Origin: Gongronella butleri
Lineage: Eukaryota; Mucoromycota; Mucoromycetes; Mucorales; Cunninghamellaceae
Assembly: GCA_025201375.1 (NCBI GenBank)
Contig: JAIWZP010000020.1
Span: 1 to 64,000, forward strand
Length of the DNA: 64,000 nucleotides
Reading direction: 5' to 3'
Under the pieces are notes generated by a model. It saw only the letters and a list, made by a program, of their open reading frames with translations, made no database searches and was not told the origin of the DNA. The stretch's first letter is position 1. Every line of letters begins with the position of its first letter. Shown here piece after piece: positions 21,208 to 30,650 of this stretch. Both the position numbers and the translations under genes were made by a program.

Positions 21208-22269
21208 CATGCATAACTTTTGGACCTCCGCCCGCCAATTTAGGGGTCTGGAGCACTTGTCTTCAAGGGATGCTCCGGATGCTCCGAGCCACTTTTTGAT
21301 AAACATCCCCTACATTTGTCAAACGTCAATGGGGCCACTGTAGGCATGTAATGGTACCAATGCATGCAGCAGCAACAAGTTTGGCAATGTTGAGTGGGTA
21401 CTCCACATTTGTACGTGATCACTTACAGTGTTGAGTGGATACTCCACATTGGTGCGTGATCACGAATTTGTGAATGGACCCGCAGCAATCTTGAGCCGAT
21501 GCAGCGTTGAATAATGCCTTTTTATTGTTGCGAAAAAGCAAAAAACGAGCGATGATCTCGCGGCAGCGTTGCCATTAATTGCGTGTTAAGTGGATACTCC
21601 ACATTGGTGCGTGATCACGAATTTTTGAATGGACTCGCCGCAATTTTGAGACGGTGCCAGCGTTGAGTAATGCTTTTTATTGTTGCGAAAAAACAAAAAA
21701 CGAGCGATGTCACGGCATTGCTGCCATGGAAACACGTGTTGACGTGTTGAGTGGATACTCCACATTGGTGCGTGATCACGAATTTTTGAATGACCTGCCG
21801 CCGCAATCTTGAGCCGGTACCAGCATCGAGTAATACCTTTTTATTGTTGCGCAAAAGCAAAAAACGAGCAATGTCGCGGCAGCGCTGCCAGTTATATGAG
21901 TGTTGAGTGGGTACTCCACATTGATGCGTGATCACGAATTTTTGAATGGGCCCGGAGCAATCTTTAGTCGGTGCCAGCGTCGAGTAACGCCTTTTTATTG
22001 TTGCAAAATAGCAAAACAAGAGCAAGGGCACGTCAATGTTGCCATGTAAATGCGTGTTGACGTGTTGAGTGGATACTCCACACTGGTGCGTGATCACGAA
22101 TTTTTGAATGGACCCGCAGCAATCTTAAGCCGCTGCCAGCGTTGAGTAATGCATTTTTATTGTCACAAAAAAGCAAAATACGAGCATTGCCACGGCAATG
22201 TTGCCATGTAAATGCGTGTTGACGTGTTGAGTGGATACTCCACTTTGGTGCATGATCACGAATTTTGAA
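21208..22269 (-). repeat. Left arm of foldback element, tandem units of about 162 bp
   Basis: The outer 200 bp is unique; the rest is a tandem array. GTGATCAC recurs at 21415, 21456, 21611, 21773, 21928 and 22090, with a variant at 22252, giving spacings of 41, 155, 162, 155, 162 and 162. Each unit contains GTGATCAC, the imperfect palindrome GTGGAGTATCCAC and 'tttttattgttgc'. Confidence 0.85.
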
Positions 22270-23309
22270 ATCGCATATTATCTCTGCACAGGCTAATTAA
22301 ACTTGCTGATTTTATAGCTTTTTTATTAAAAAATGCAGGTCTGGAGAATCTAATAGTGAACCTAAAAAATGTCTGACGCGCATTTTTAAAAACTGCCTTT
22401 TTGGGACTGGATCTTTGCGATAGCCTTTTCTCAGCATCCCACAAAGAAAAGTTTATTTTTGATAACGGCTGTATTAAGAAACTTGTGCCCAATCTATCAC
22501 GTTCATGTGTCAGAGTTTGAATTGGATAAGATTTTGCTGTTTTTTATGGCCAATTCGCAAGATAATCGGAGTTTCGGAGTTTCAATATTTTTATTGGCAT
22601 AAAATAAGATCGTCGTTCAAATTTCAAATGTTTATCTTTGGTCTTTGTTGAGTAACATGTGTTTGAAATGTCTTTCGAGTGTGTGGCCTGATTTTCACGC
22701 GATTTGGACTCTAGAAAATGCCTTTTCAGATTTCCAAATTTTTTTTCTAAATTCTTTTGATGTATTACGCAAAATCCCGCAGTGCAATATAATAGTGATA
22801 TTGTTTGTCATAATGTATACATCAGAAGGCTTGATGGTCGACATCATCGTTGTAATCTGTAAATTTCGATGAAAATCATTTAGAGTGGATTCATTTTCAA
22901 GCATTAAAGCATGAAAACAACATTTTTGGGATGTTTTGCCCACATTTGTAAGCAAAAACATCAAAAAAAGTGACAGTCTATCAACTGGTTGTCGAGTAAC
23001 TGACCAAAATATGTATTATTTCATGATGCCTGGGTAGGATGAACAACTTACGTAAGCGCTCCAAAAAAGACGTATTTGGGATCTTTGATGGCATGTTTTT
23101 TATCAAAAATGCAATAAAAATGAAACGATTACTATACAGACGTTGAGAAATTGCACAATCACTGTTTTAGAAAAGAGTGCAGATTTGGTGTTAGTTGCTA
23201 TTAGCAAATAAGTAAAAACGATTTTTTTATGTTTTTACCTTGCGTTTATCAATAAAATCGTCAAAAAAATTGGAGGTTACTTAATATGATTTACAGATAA
23301 TACGATTAT
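22270..23309. other. Central loop of the foldback element
   Basis: About 1.04 kb of AT-rich single-copy DNA between the arms. The longest frames are 75-89 codons with no motif. Nothing recognisable as a gene. Confidence 0.6.
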
Positions 23310-24532
23310 TCAAAATTCGTGATCACGCACCAATGTGGAGTATCCACTCAACACTTCAACACGCATTTACATGGCAACATTGCCGTGGCAATGCTCGTAT
23401 TTTGCTTTTTTGTGACAATAAAAATGCATTATTACTCAACGCTGGCAGCGGCTCAAGATTGCTGCGGGTCCATTCAAAAATTCGTGATCACGCACCAGTG
23501 TGGAGTATCCACTCAACACGTCAACACGCATTTACATGGCAACATTGACGTGCCCTTGCTCTTGTTTTGCTATTTTGCAACAATAAAAAGGCGTTACTCG
23601 ACGCTGGCACCGACTAAAGATTGCTCCGGGCCCATTCAAAAATTCGTGATCACGCACCAGTGTGGAGTATCCACTCAACACGTCAACACGCATTTACATG
23701 GCAACATTGACGTGCCCTTGCTCTTGTTTTGCTATTTTGCAACAATAAAAAGGCGTTACTCGACGCTGGCACCGACTAAAGATTGCTCCGGGCCCATTCA
23801 AAAATTCGTGATCACGCATCAATGTGGAGTACCCACTCAACACTCATATAACTGGCAGCGCTGCCGCGACATTGCTCGTTTTTTGCTTTTGCGCAACAAT
23901 AAAAAGGTATTACTCGATGCTGGTACCGGCTCAAGATTGCGGCGGCAGGTCATTCAAAAATTCGTGATCACGCACCAATGTGGAGTATCCACTCAACACG
24001 TCAACACGTGTTTCCATGGCAGCAATGCCGTGACATCGCTCGTTTTTTGTTTTTTCGCAACAATAAAAAGCATTACTCAACGCTGGCACCGTCTCAAAAT
24101 TGCGGCGAGTCCATTCAAAAATTCGTGATCACGCACCAATGTGGAGTATCCACTTAACACGCAATTAATGGCAACGCTGCCGCGAGATCGCTCGTTTTTT
24201 GCTTTTTCGCAACAATAAAAAGGCATTATTCAACGCTGCATCGGCTCAAGATTGCTGCGGGTCCATTCACAAATTCGTGATCACGCACCAATGTGGAGTA
24301 TCCACTCAACACTGTAAGTGATCACGTACAAATGTGGAGTACCCACTCAACATTGCCAAACTTGTTGCTGCTGCATGCATTGGTACCATTACATGCCTAC
24401 AGTGGCCCCATTGACGTTTGACAAATGTAGGGGATGTTTATCAAAAAGTGGCTCGGAGCATCCGGAGCATCCCTTGAAGACAAGTGCTCCAGACCCCTAA
24501 ATTGGCGGGCGGAGGTCCAAAAGTTATGCATG
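23310..24532 (+). repeat. Right arm of foldback element, with one extra 162-bp unit
   Basis: Reverse complement of the left arm. GTGATCAC occurs at 23319, 23484, 23646, 23808, 23964, 24125, 24277 and 24318. The arm has one 162-bp unit more than the left; units starting at 23484 and 23646 appear identical, so this duplication is recent. Because units are often a multiple of three, a 269-codon frame runs through, but it is interpreted as a by-product of the repeat. Every unit carries an AATAAA-containing string (acaataaaaag). Confidence 0.85.
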
Positions 24533-25205
24533 TTCCCTGATTTTTTCTTGAGACTTTTTTGCATTTTCATTTTTCAAGCTTTCGGACAAGCTTTTTCAAT
24601 CAAGCTCGGCTTGAAGCCTGAGCTTGAAGCTTGATTTGTCCTTTACTGTATGAGGAATTTCACAGGGAGATCACAGATGTTCAGCATGGGTGATCATCAT
24701 GATGTATGTGCAAAATTATTTTCAAGCTTTTTCAAGCTTTTCAATCAAGCTCGAAAAATCCGATTTCAAACAAGCTCAAGCAGCTTTTTTTCAAACAAGC
24801 ACAAACAGTTTACGTACAGTACTGTACGTACGTACCATAGAGTGAGTTTGAATTTGTTTGAAATACATCCCTAAATTGGTCTCATTCGATAAAGAACGAG
24901 TCAACAGTTTCTTTTTTTGACACGTCAAAAGTGCCGTGGGCTCGATTTGTCCGTACGTACCTACGTAGCTGAGCCGCCACTAAATTTTTTTATAAAATAA
25001 TTTTATGAATGATGATGATGTGTTGATGTCATTTGAGATTTTCGGTAAAACGGCGATCAAACCGCGGAAAACGCGACGCGTTTCACGCTTGGCGCATGCA
25101 ACAAATAAGAGGCCACTGACAACTTTTCTGTGATCATCCGGTGCTTGTCCCTCTTGAAATTAGCCTGACAACATCTTGAAATCATGTGAGTCAGAAGCAC
25201 ACGTC

Positions 25206-25212
25206 TATAAAA
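25206..25212 (+). promoter_or_regulatory. TATA box of knottin-like peptide 2
   Basis: TATAAAA, 79 bp upstream of the ATG at 25291, in an otherwise mixed-composition promoter. Confidence 0.55.
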
Positions 25213-25290
25213 TGAGTTGCGCTCATCATGGACTCATGGTCCCATTTTTTTTTGTTTCCACTGCATTTTTTTTTTACGTCTGGTTGACCA

Positions 25291-25497
25291 ATGACCCATC
25301 GCTTGCTTTTCCTTCTGTTTCTCCTGGTTTGGTGTTTTTCTGTGGTTGGTGCGCTGCCATTGCGAAGCACCTGCGCCGTCAAATGGGCCACCTGCAAAGT
25401 GGATGAAGATTGCTGTTTTGACAACTGTGTTCATGCCACCACCGTGTACGACTTTTATTACTGCGGCGACCCAAAGAATCAATACGGCTGGGGATGA
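25291..25497 (+). CDS. Secreted knottin-like cysteine-rich peptide 2
   Basis: An intronless 68-aa frame: Leu/Phe-rich signal peptide (about residues 3-21, ending 'SVVGA'), then six cysteines spaced C-x6-C-x5-CC-x3-C-x11-C, identical to the peptide at 19158. Shared positions include 'WATC', 'DxDCC', 'NC.HAT' and 'Y.YCG'. The inhibitor-cystine-knot fold is inferred from spacing only. A TATA box lies at 25206, and aataaa near 25558. Tandem with peptide 3 at 25922. Confidence 0.82.
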   Translation: MTHRLLFLLFLLVWCFSVVGALPLRSTCAVKWATCKVDEDCCFDNCVHATTVYDFYYCGDPKNQYGWG

Positions 25498-25921
25498 CGC
25501 GCGCAGCGCTTCCAGCGTGTTTTCAAATCATATCATAGCATTTGACCTGATCGATCGAAAAATAAAAAACGCTTGCTTGTTTTTGTTACCAATGCGGCTC
25601 TGCATGTGTCATTGACGCGCAAGGCAACGTGCACCACGTTGAGCAAAGAACGGGAAGCGTGGCCACGAGACGAAATAAAAAGAGTTTCATGCAAGAGATG
25701 CATGGGAGTCATCACCCTTTTAAAATGGCGCCAGGTGACAAACGCGTAAAAAAGCCCATGGTGCCGACTCCTCGGGGTCAATGGGGCCTCGGGGACAATA
25801 ATGTGAGCACATGCGATCGGCACGGGAGGCGTGGCGGAAAAAAAAAAGTAAAATAGGAGGTGACGGCGCTCGCTTATTTTTTTCTCTTTTTTTTCTCTCT
25901 CCCCATTTTGACCCATTCACC

Positions 25922-26128
25922 ATGATCTTCAAGGCGCCCGCTGCCATTTTGCTCTGTGTGGCCACCAAGATCTTTGGCAGCAGCGCGCTGCCGTTGACTC
26001 CAGAGCCTCAGGATTGCCTCGTGCTGCGGGCCGTGTGCCTACCAAACCTACCCGGCAGCATGCCGTGCTGCTCTGGCAATTGTGTGCCCGTGGGCTCCAG
26101 CAACAACAATGAGCACGTATGCAACTAG
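25922..26128 (+). CDS. Secreted knottin-like cysteine-rich peptide 3 (diverged)
   Basis: An intronless 68-aa frame with a signal peptide (hydrophobic to about residue 22, 'SSALP') and cysteine spacing C-x6-C-x9-CC-x3-C-x12-C. The loop lengths differ from peptides 1 and 2, but the order C-C-CC-C-C is the same, as is the 'ALPL' junction after the signal. Probably an older member of the same local family. A poly(A) signal lies at 26274-26279. Confidence 0.75.
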   Translation: MIFKAPAAILLCVATKIFGSSALPLTPEPQDCLVLRAVCLPNLPGSMPCCSGNCVPVGSSNNNEHVCN

Positions 26129-26695
26129 CGCGTCTAATGTGGACGCGCCTACGTCCTCTCATCTCGCCCTGCGCTGCCAAAAATACCCAGACGGATGGTC
26201 TCGGCCACAAAATCCGCCATTAGTCCCCCAACTCTGACCCTTTTCCCATGCCTTTGCATGCGCCAGACTTGTAAATAAAGCACACGTGGACCGCCTTTTG
26301 CCTTTTGACAGCGGTCGTTGCACACGATCGTGCCTTTCCCGCCCGCCAATGGATTTTTTTTTCCAGTTTCAAGCATGATGGTAAAATTAGTAGCGTTTAA
26401 TTTCGTATCGATCTTGTTTTTTCAATGGATATGTCGTCTACGCTGAAGCGATGAATGGCGGGGTACAGTGAAGCAAGAAGAAAAGCGGGAGCGATCATCA
26501 ATTTTAGAACAACATGTCCAGCGTGCAACAGAAGCAGACTAAAGAGTAAAAAAAAAAAAAAAAAAAAGAATGAGCATCTCAATCATCGTTTTGCACGCGC
26601 ATCAGGCCCGCCTCGGCCGTCGGGCACGTGTCGTCCCAATTCGTGTTTTCTCTCTCACTATCTCTCTCTCTCTCTCTCTTTTTTTTTTTTTTTTG
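26129..26695. other. Convergent intergenic region with simple repeats
   Basis: No gene. It holds the 3' ends of knottin 3 and the CYSTM-like gene, a 19-20-nt A-run (26548-26568), a (CT)n tract at about 26650-26680 and a T-run next to the CYSTM stop. Confidence 0.5.
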
Positions 26696-27101
26696 TCACT
26701 TACGAGCTGCCAAGCTACACACGAATTGAAAAAGAAACAGAGGAAAACACGACGTGAGCATCATGCCAAGACTTTTTTTTTTAGCCGAGGAGGATTTTCT
26801 TACCAGCCCAAGCAGCAGCCATGGTCGTCGCTCTTTTGGGGTTGTTGCTGCACGTAGACGGTTTGAGGAGGAGGACTGGAAAAATTGGAATGAAAAGGAG
26901 AAAAAAAAAAGCAAGGGCGTGAATATGGTAATGATGTGACACAAAGAATAAAGGGCAAGTTGTTTACGTGGGTTGGTATTGGCCGGGAGGAGGACCATAG
27001 CCTTGAGGAGGAGGCGCGCCATAGCCTTGGGGAGGCTGGTTGTAGCCGCCGCCGGGCGGCTGGTAGTGCTGCTGTTGCTGGTTGGGAGGGTACTGGTACA
27101 T
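26696..27101 (-). CDS. Small Pro/Gln/Tyr-rich CYSTM-like protein
   Basis: Three minus-strand exons (26968-27101, 26804-26875, 26696-26714) encode 74 aa. The N-terminus is repeats of PPQGYG/PPGQYQ type, followed by 'QTVYVQQQPQK' and a Cys-rich end 'HGCCLGCLAARK'. The layout (disordered Gln/Pro/Gly/Tyr part, then CCxGCLAA) is that of CYSTM tail-anchored stress-tolerance proteins, but the usual run of further cysteines is missing and the chain ends after RK. It may be a shortened member or a lipid-modified peptide. The last exon has only six codons, so an alternative 3' end is possible. Confidence 0.7.
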
Positions 27102-28967
27102 AGTGAGGGTGGTAAAAAAGAAAAAGAGGGAGAAAGAGAGAAGAAGAAAATGGAAAATAGGGAAATCCACTTTTTTTTTTTTTTAGGGGCACTTGCGACG
27201 GGCGACGGAGCCCTCCAAATTCATTGTCCGCGGGTCGTACGCCCAGCACAAGGCGCGCCTTGATTGGCCATGTTGCTGCTTTTTCGATCAGCAAGTGCCG
27301 AGGGCCAGCTCTTGCTTTGTTTTTTGCCTTGATCTGGGCAAAAAGCCAAGGTTTCAAACGGGAGAAATGGAGACAACCTCTTTTAGACAATGGCAAGGGC
27401 TTGGATTGTCCATCAGAATGACCTTTTGGACGATCAATGGGGGTGCTTGTACACGAAGAATGGACATTTCTCATGCCAAAAAAAGGGCGGGCTGGTAAAA
27501 CGGCATGAGCCGGTCGATGCGCGCAGGGCACACAAAGCCCTTTTTTGTGACCCGAGCTTGGCACTTTTTTTTTTTTTTTTTTTTTTCAAAAAAATAAAAA
27601 AAAAAAAAAAAAAAACTCGCAATCCCCTTTTCTCCCGCTTGGGCTCGGCTGCAGCAGCTCGACATCTTGCACCCCTGTCGCTTCCTTGTCATAGGGCACT
27701 TGTTGTCAAGCCTCACTTGTCGAAACAAATGGGCAATTGGACTCGAGAAGCCACGGACAAGTGCGTGATTTGCGTACATTTTGTCAACCAAGAAACCAAG
27801 AAACTGGGTCGTTTGAGTTTTGCCTGTCCAGGTTGAGTTCAGTGTGTGGCGTTGGGAATCTGGCCAGCTGTTGGGCGAACAAAAAGGAGGTGATGGGCCA
27901 ATCTTTTCTCAAGCAAACTTCTCTCCTGAGCTGTTGATGCCAAATGCCGTCGCACACGGCGGCTTTGAATTGACGTGTTTCGTGCCAAACTTGGTGACCA
28001 GCGAGGCGTCCGATCCATTACCATTACACCCTGGCAGCCAAGACGCGGTTTCACGCGCTTTTGAGCGCGCTGCAAGACGCTCCGTCTGATCCAGCCGGTC
28101 GTGACGCGTCAACTCGACGTGGTTTCAGCGTGTCCCGTCTCGGTGCATATTGAAACAGAATGCACGGGCGCGCACGTTGTCGTTGGACAGTCGATTGTGC
28201 CTATTTGTGCGACCCACATGACGCGTGCGCGCATCCCGAGCACGCACACACACACACACACACATAAAAACACCCTTCTTGTCAACTTGTTTTTGCTCAT
28301 CCGACCTAGCAAAAAGCTCATGCACCGTCCAATTCGCTGATTTGTCGCCCGTCATGATATCATTGGCGCCTTTCTTTGGCGCGTCTCCTTTTTTTATGCA
28401 CGAGCGGATTCACCAACTATTCCAAGGCTGCTGTTCCGCCCATTCCTGCGCATCTTGCAGCGGCTTGTTTTGCTTGTAAACTCGGAATTGGCCTTTTTTT
28501 TTTTTATGTGTGTTTCTGATGGTGCACAGCAACAACAGTGGCACATGGTCACACTGGCCACAATGGGCATGCTTGTTGTTCGGGCGGCCGCGCCTCTGGG
28601 TCATTGCAGGCGGGGCCACTTTTTTTTTTTTTATGAAATTTGAAGCGAAGCGGCTCATGCATGAAATGAAAAAATCATGCATCGCACGATGCATTTCTCT
28701 CTTTGCCCCTCCTTTTTTTATATTATTATTTATTTGTGTGGAAAGCAAAGCTACAATTGCGAAGGACCTCAACGTAGCTATTGGATTGTTCAATTTGGCA
28801 ATTGCCTCTGTTTCAGGGATATGAGGAAAAAAAACAATAGGATAAGAAGTTGCCACACAACCCTAAATTTTCGTGTTGCTCAATGGCGGTCTTTTTTCAA
28901 TTGTCCCCCTTTTTCCGTGCCTTCCATCCCCTTTTTTTCTTTTTCTTTTCATTCACCTGCAGGAACG
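27102..28967. other. Long intergenic region with homopolymer hairpin and (CA)n
   Basis: No gene is firmly supported over 1.9 kb. An open frame at 27820-28089 (89 codons) and a 35-codon frame at 27730 lack motifs or splice logic. The region includes a T22/A-rich inverted homopolymer (27565-27615), a (CA)n tract (about 28242-28264) and, close to 28960, a probable 5' UTR intron acceptor (cctgcag) for the next gene. Confidence 0.45.
27565..27615. repeat. Poly-T / poly-A inverted homopolymer
   Basis: About 22 T, then c, then about 28 bases of A broken by single t. The two runs can form an almost perfect A-T hairpin. Confidence 0.8.
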
Positions 28968-29249
28968 ATGGGTTGGGTAGCGGCATTGAAGCGACAATAC
29001 GACATGCGGAACCTGGATAAGTACACGCGGCGACGCAGCGAGCAATCGTCGTTTGAGTCGCGCACAAAGGACTATTATGACTCTGTGTACACGGATGGCC
29101 ATTACAAGCACGATAAGAGCGCGGCCGCAAAGGATCGACGGCGCACGACGCTGACGACAAGGCTGTTTGGCGCCCCCGCACGATCACGCGAGACGCAATC
29201 GCTGGCAACACAGCAGCTAAAGACCTCGGAAAGTTACTCAGCGTGCTGA
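28968..29249 (+). CDS. Hypothetical basic protein, 93 aa
   Basis: A single open frame starting MGWVAALKRQY and ending 'SESYSAC'. It is rich in Arg, Lys, Tyr, Ser and Thr ('YTRRRSEQSSFESRTKDYYD', 'AKDRRRTTLTTRLFG') and has no membrane segment. The MG start would allow N-myristoylation and the near-terminal Cys could be lipidated, but neither fits a consensus well. The ATG follows a polypyrimidine tract and cctgcag acceptor, so a leader intron is likely. No family recognised. Convergent with the PPxY protein gene. Confidence 0.55.
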   Translation: MGWVAALKRQYDMRNLDKYTRRRSEQSSFESRTKDYYDSVYTDGHYKHDKSAAAKDRRRTTLTTRLFGAPARSRETQSLATQQLKTSESYSAC

Positions 29250-29727
29250 TCAACAAGGCACCACCCGTGCCACCCCCTGCCTCGACCCTCATCCACCTCA
29301 CTCCATCCATAAAATACCCACACATGACTATGCAAATGAAAGAAAATGGCCTCTGACTTGCCTCGGGTCACTTTTTTTCCTTTTCTTTGTTGACATGCGC
29401 ATGTCTGTTGATCATCGCCAATAAAAAAAATGTTTATTTGTTGATGGAAAGGGGGGCAAGTGTGAGCAGACAGAGAGAGAGAGAAAAAAAATAAAATAAA
29501 ATAGAGAGAGATGCGTGTACATGTGAACAACAAAGCTCTTAAAAATGATTTTCTGCAAAACAAAGTAGAGTGGGACGCTGGGGGGACATGAAATGGAGAC
29601 GCCGGGGGGCGCGGCATGAGAGAAAAGGATATCAATATCATATACAGAGCAAAAAAAACGACGGTATCAATGGATTTTGGGACGATTTCGGGCCCCATGG
29701 ATGTGGTGAGTGGGTCTTGCGCTTGTG
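29250..29727. other. Convergent intergenic region
   Basis: Holds the 3' ends of two small genes. It contains aataaa at 29421, a (GA)n tract at 29472-29482 and 'ataaaataaaat'. No gene seen. Confidence 0.45.
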
Positions 29728-30107
29728 TCACATGGTGGTTTCCATAGCATGAAGTTGCTGCCGCATCTGATCTGTGCCAAAATTCTCAACCTAGACCCGG
29801 CGGGTGAGCGTCAGTTCTTTTCTATTGTCATTTTTTTTTTTTCGACAAAGCCTACATTGCGTAAAATGGATGGATACAGATCCCAGGCAGGTTGATCGCG
29901 TGCTGGTGGGTTGACCGGACAAATGTTCATGCTAAAGATGCTGATGTTTCTAGGATGGCGGCGCACGGGCGGTGACGGCTGATGGACAGCGCCATTGCAA
30001 AGACGACGACTTAGGCTTGGATAAAGATCATAGCTCGGCGGTGCCGTCTTGTAATGCTGATAATACGTACGTGGCGTGGTCTCTAACGGTGGTGTGAATT
30101 CGGACAT
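29728..30107 (-). CDS. Hypothetical small protein with PPxY motif, 104 aa
   Basis: Two minus-strand exons (29856-30107 and 29728-29790) join in phase 0. Exon 1 reads 'MSEFTPPLETTPRTYYQHYK' then 'APPSYDLYPSLSRR' and 'AWDLYPSILRN'; exon 2 adds 'VENFGTDQMRQQLHAMETTM'. PPSY is a PPxY motif, the ligand of WW domains as in Rsp5-family ubiquitin ligases, and 'DLYPS' occurs twice. An unspliced reading would end in a poly-Lys stretch (EKKK), which is less convincing. No family recognised. Confidence 0.55.
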
Positions 30108-30650
30108 TGGGGGAACAGGAACGAAAAAAAGGGAGGTGGGAAGTAAAGAAAAAAAAAGTTGAAAAAAGAGAGAAACAAGGGAGGGTGGGAAACGATTTCC
30201 TTGTGCAGCGACTTGTGCGCTTTTATACCCGACGCTTGGGGCCAGGCAAGCCAAGGTGCGAGCGGCATCCACCCACTCAGGTGGTGCGTTTGCAAAAAGG
30301 ATGATAGCAGGTGACATCGCAATCTCAAACCTTGAGAAAAAAAATATCAAGGAGCATCATGGGGACTCGGAAAAGGGTCGCACCAACCCACTTTATCCAT
30401 TGAGACCAAGTCAGCATCCTGTCGCCGCTGAGCCGAATTGAAATGCGTCCCACTTCTCCTTGACCATTGAAAAAAAAGCGCGTCATCAATTTGTGAAAAA
30501 GACGAAAAGCGTCGCACAGCCATTTCAAGTCCCGCAGCGGCCATTGAATTTGTCTCAGCCGCCGCCTGCGGCAAAAAAAAAAAAAAAGGTGCACATTTTT
30601 TTCGACAAACGTTTCTTTTTTTTTTTTTCAACTTTTTACTGCTCTTTACT
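30108..30650. promoter_or_regulatory. Divergent promoter region of the PPxY protein and MEX67 genes
   Basis: 543 bp with no gene, rich in A-tracts on the left and T-tracts on the right. No clear TATA box was found. Confidence 0.4.

Larger units (their letters stand above)
20925..24885. mobile_element. Large foldback element (family 1), about 4 kb
   Basis: Two near-perfect inverted arms (21208-22269 and 23310-24532) flank an AT-rich 1-kb loop. Weaker inverted similarity continues outward: 'tagggatgtatttcaaac' at about 20938-20955 is inverted at about 24857-24874, and both flanks carry AAGCTTG/CAAGCTT clusters. No transposase frame is present. The layout resembles foldback (FB-like) transposons, whose arms are tandem arrays. 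Target-site duplication was not identified. Confidence 0.75.

Noticed and set aside
23319..24128. 269-codon open frame through the right foldback arm
   Set aside because: It is produced by tandem 162-bp (3n) units, has no start or promoter context or known motif, and the same repeat is read in the opposite strand of the left arm. Treated as a repeat by-product.
27820..28089. 89-codon open frame
   Set aside because: No conserved motif, no splice partner in phase and no clear promoter; GC-rich stretches give frames of this length by chance.
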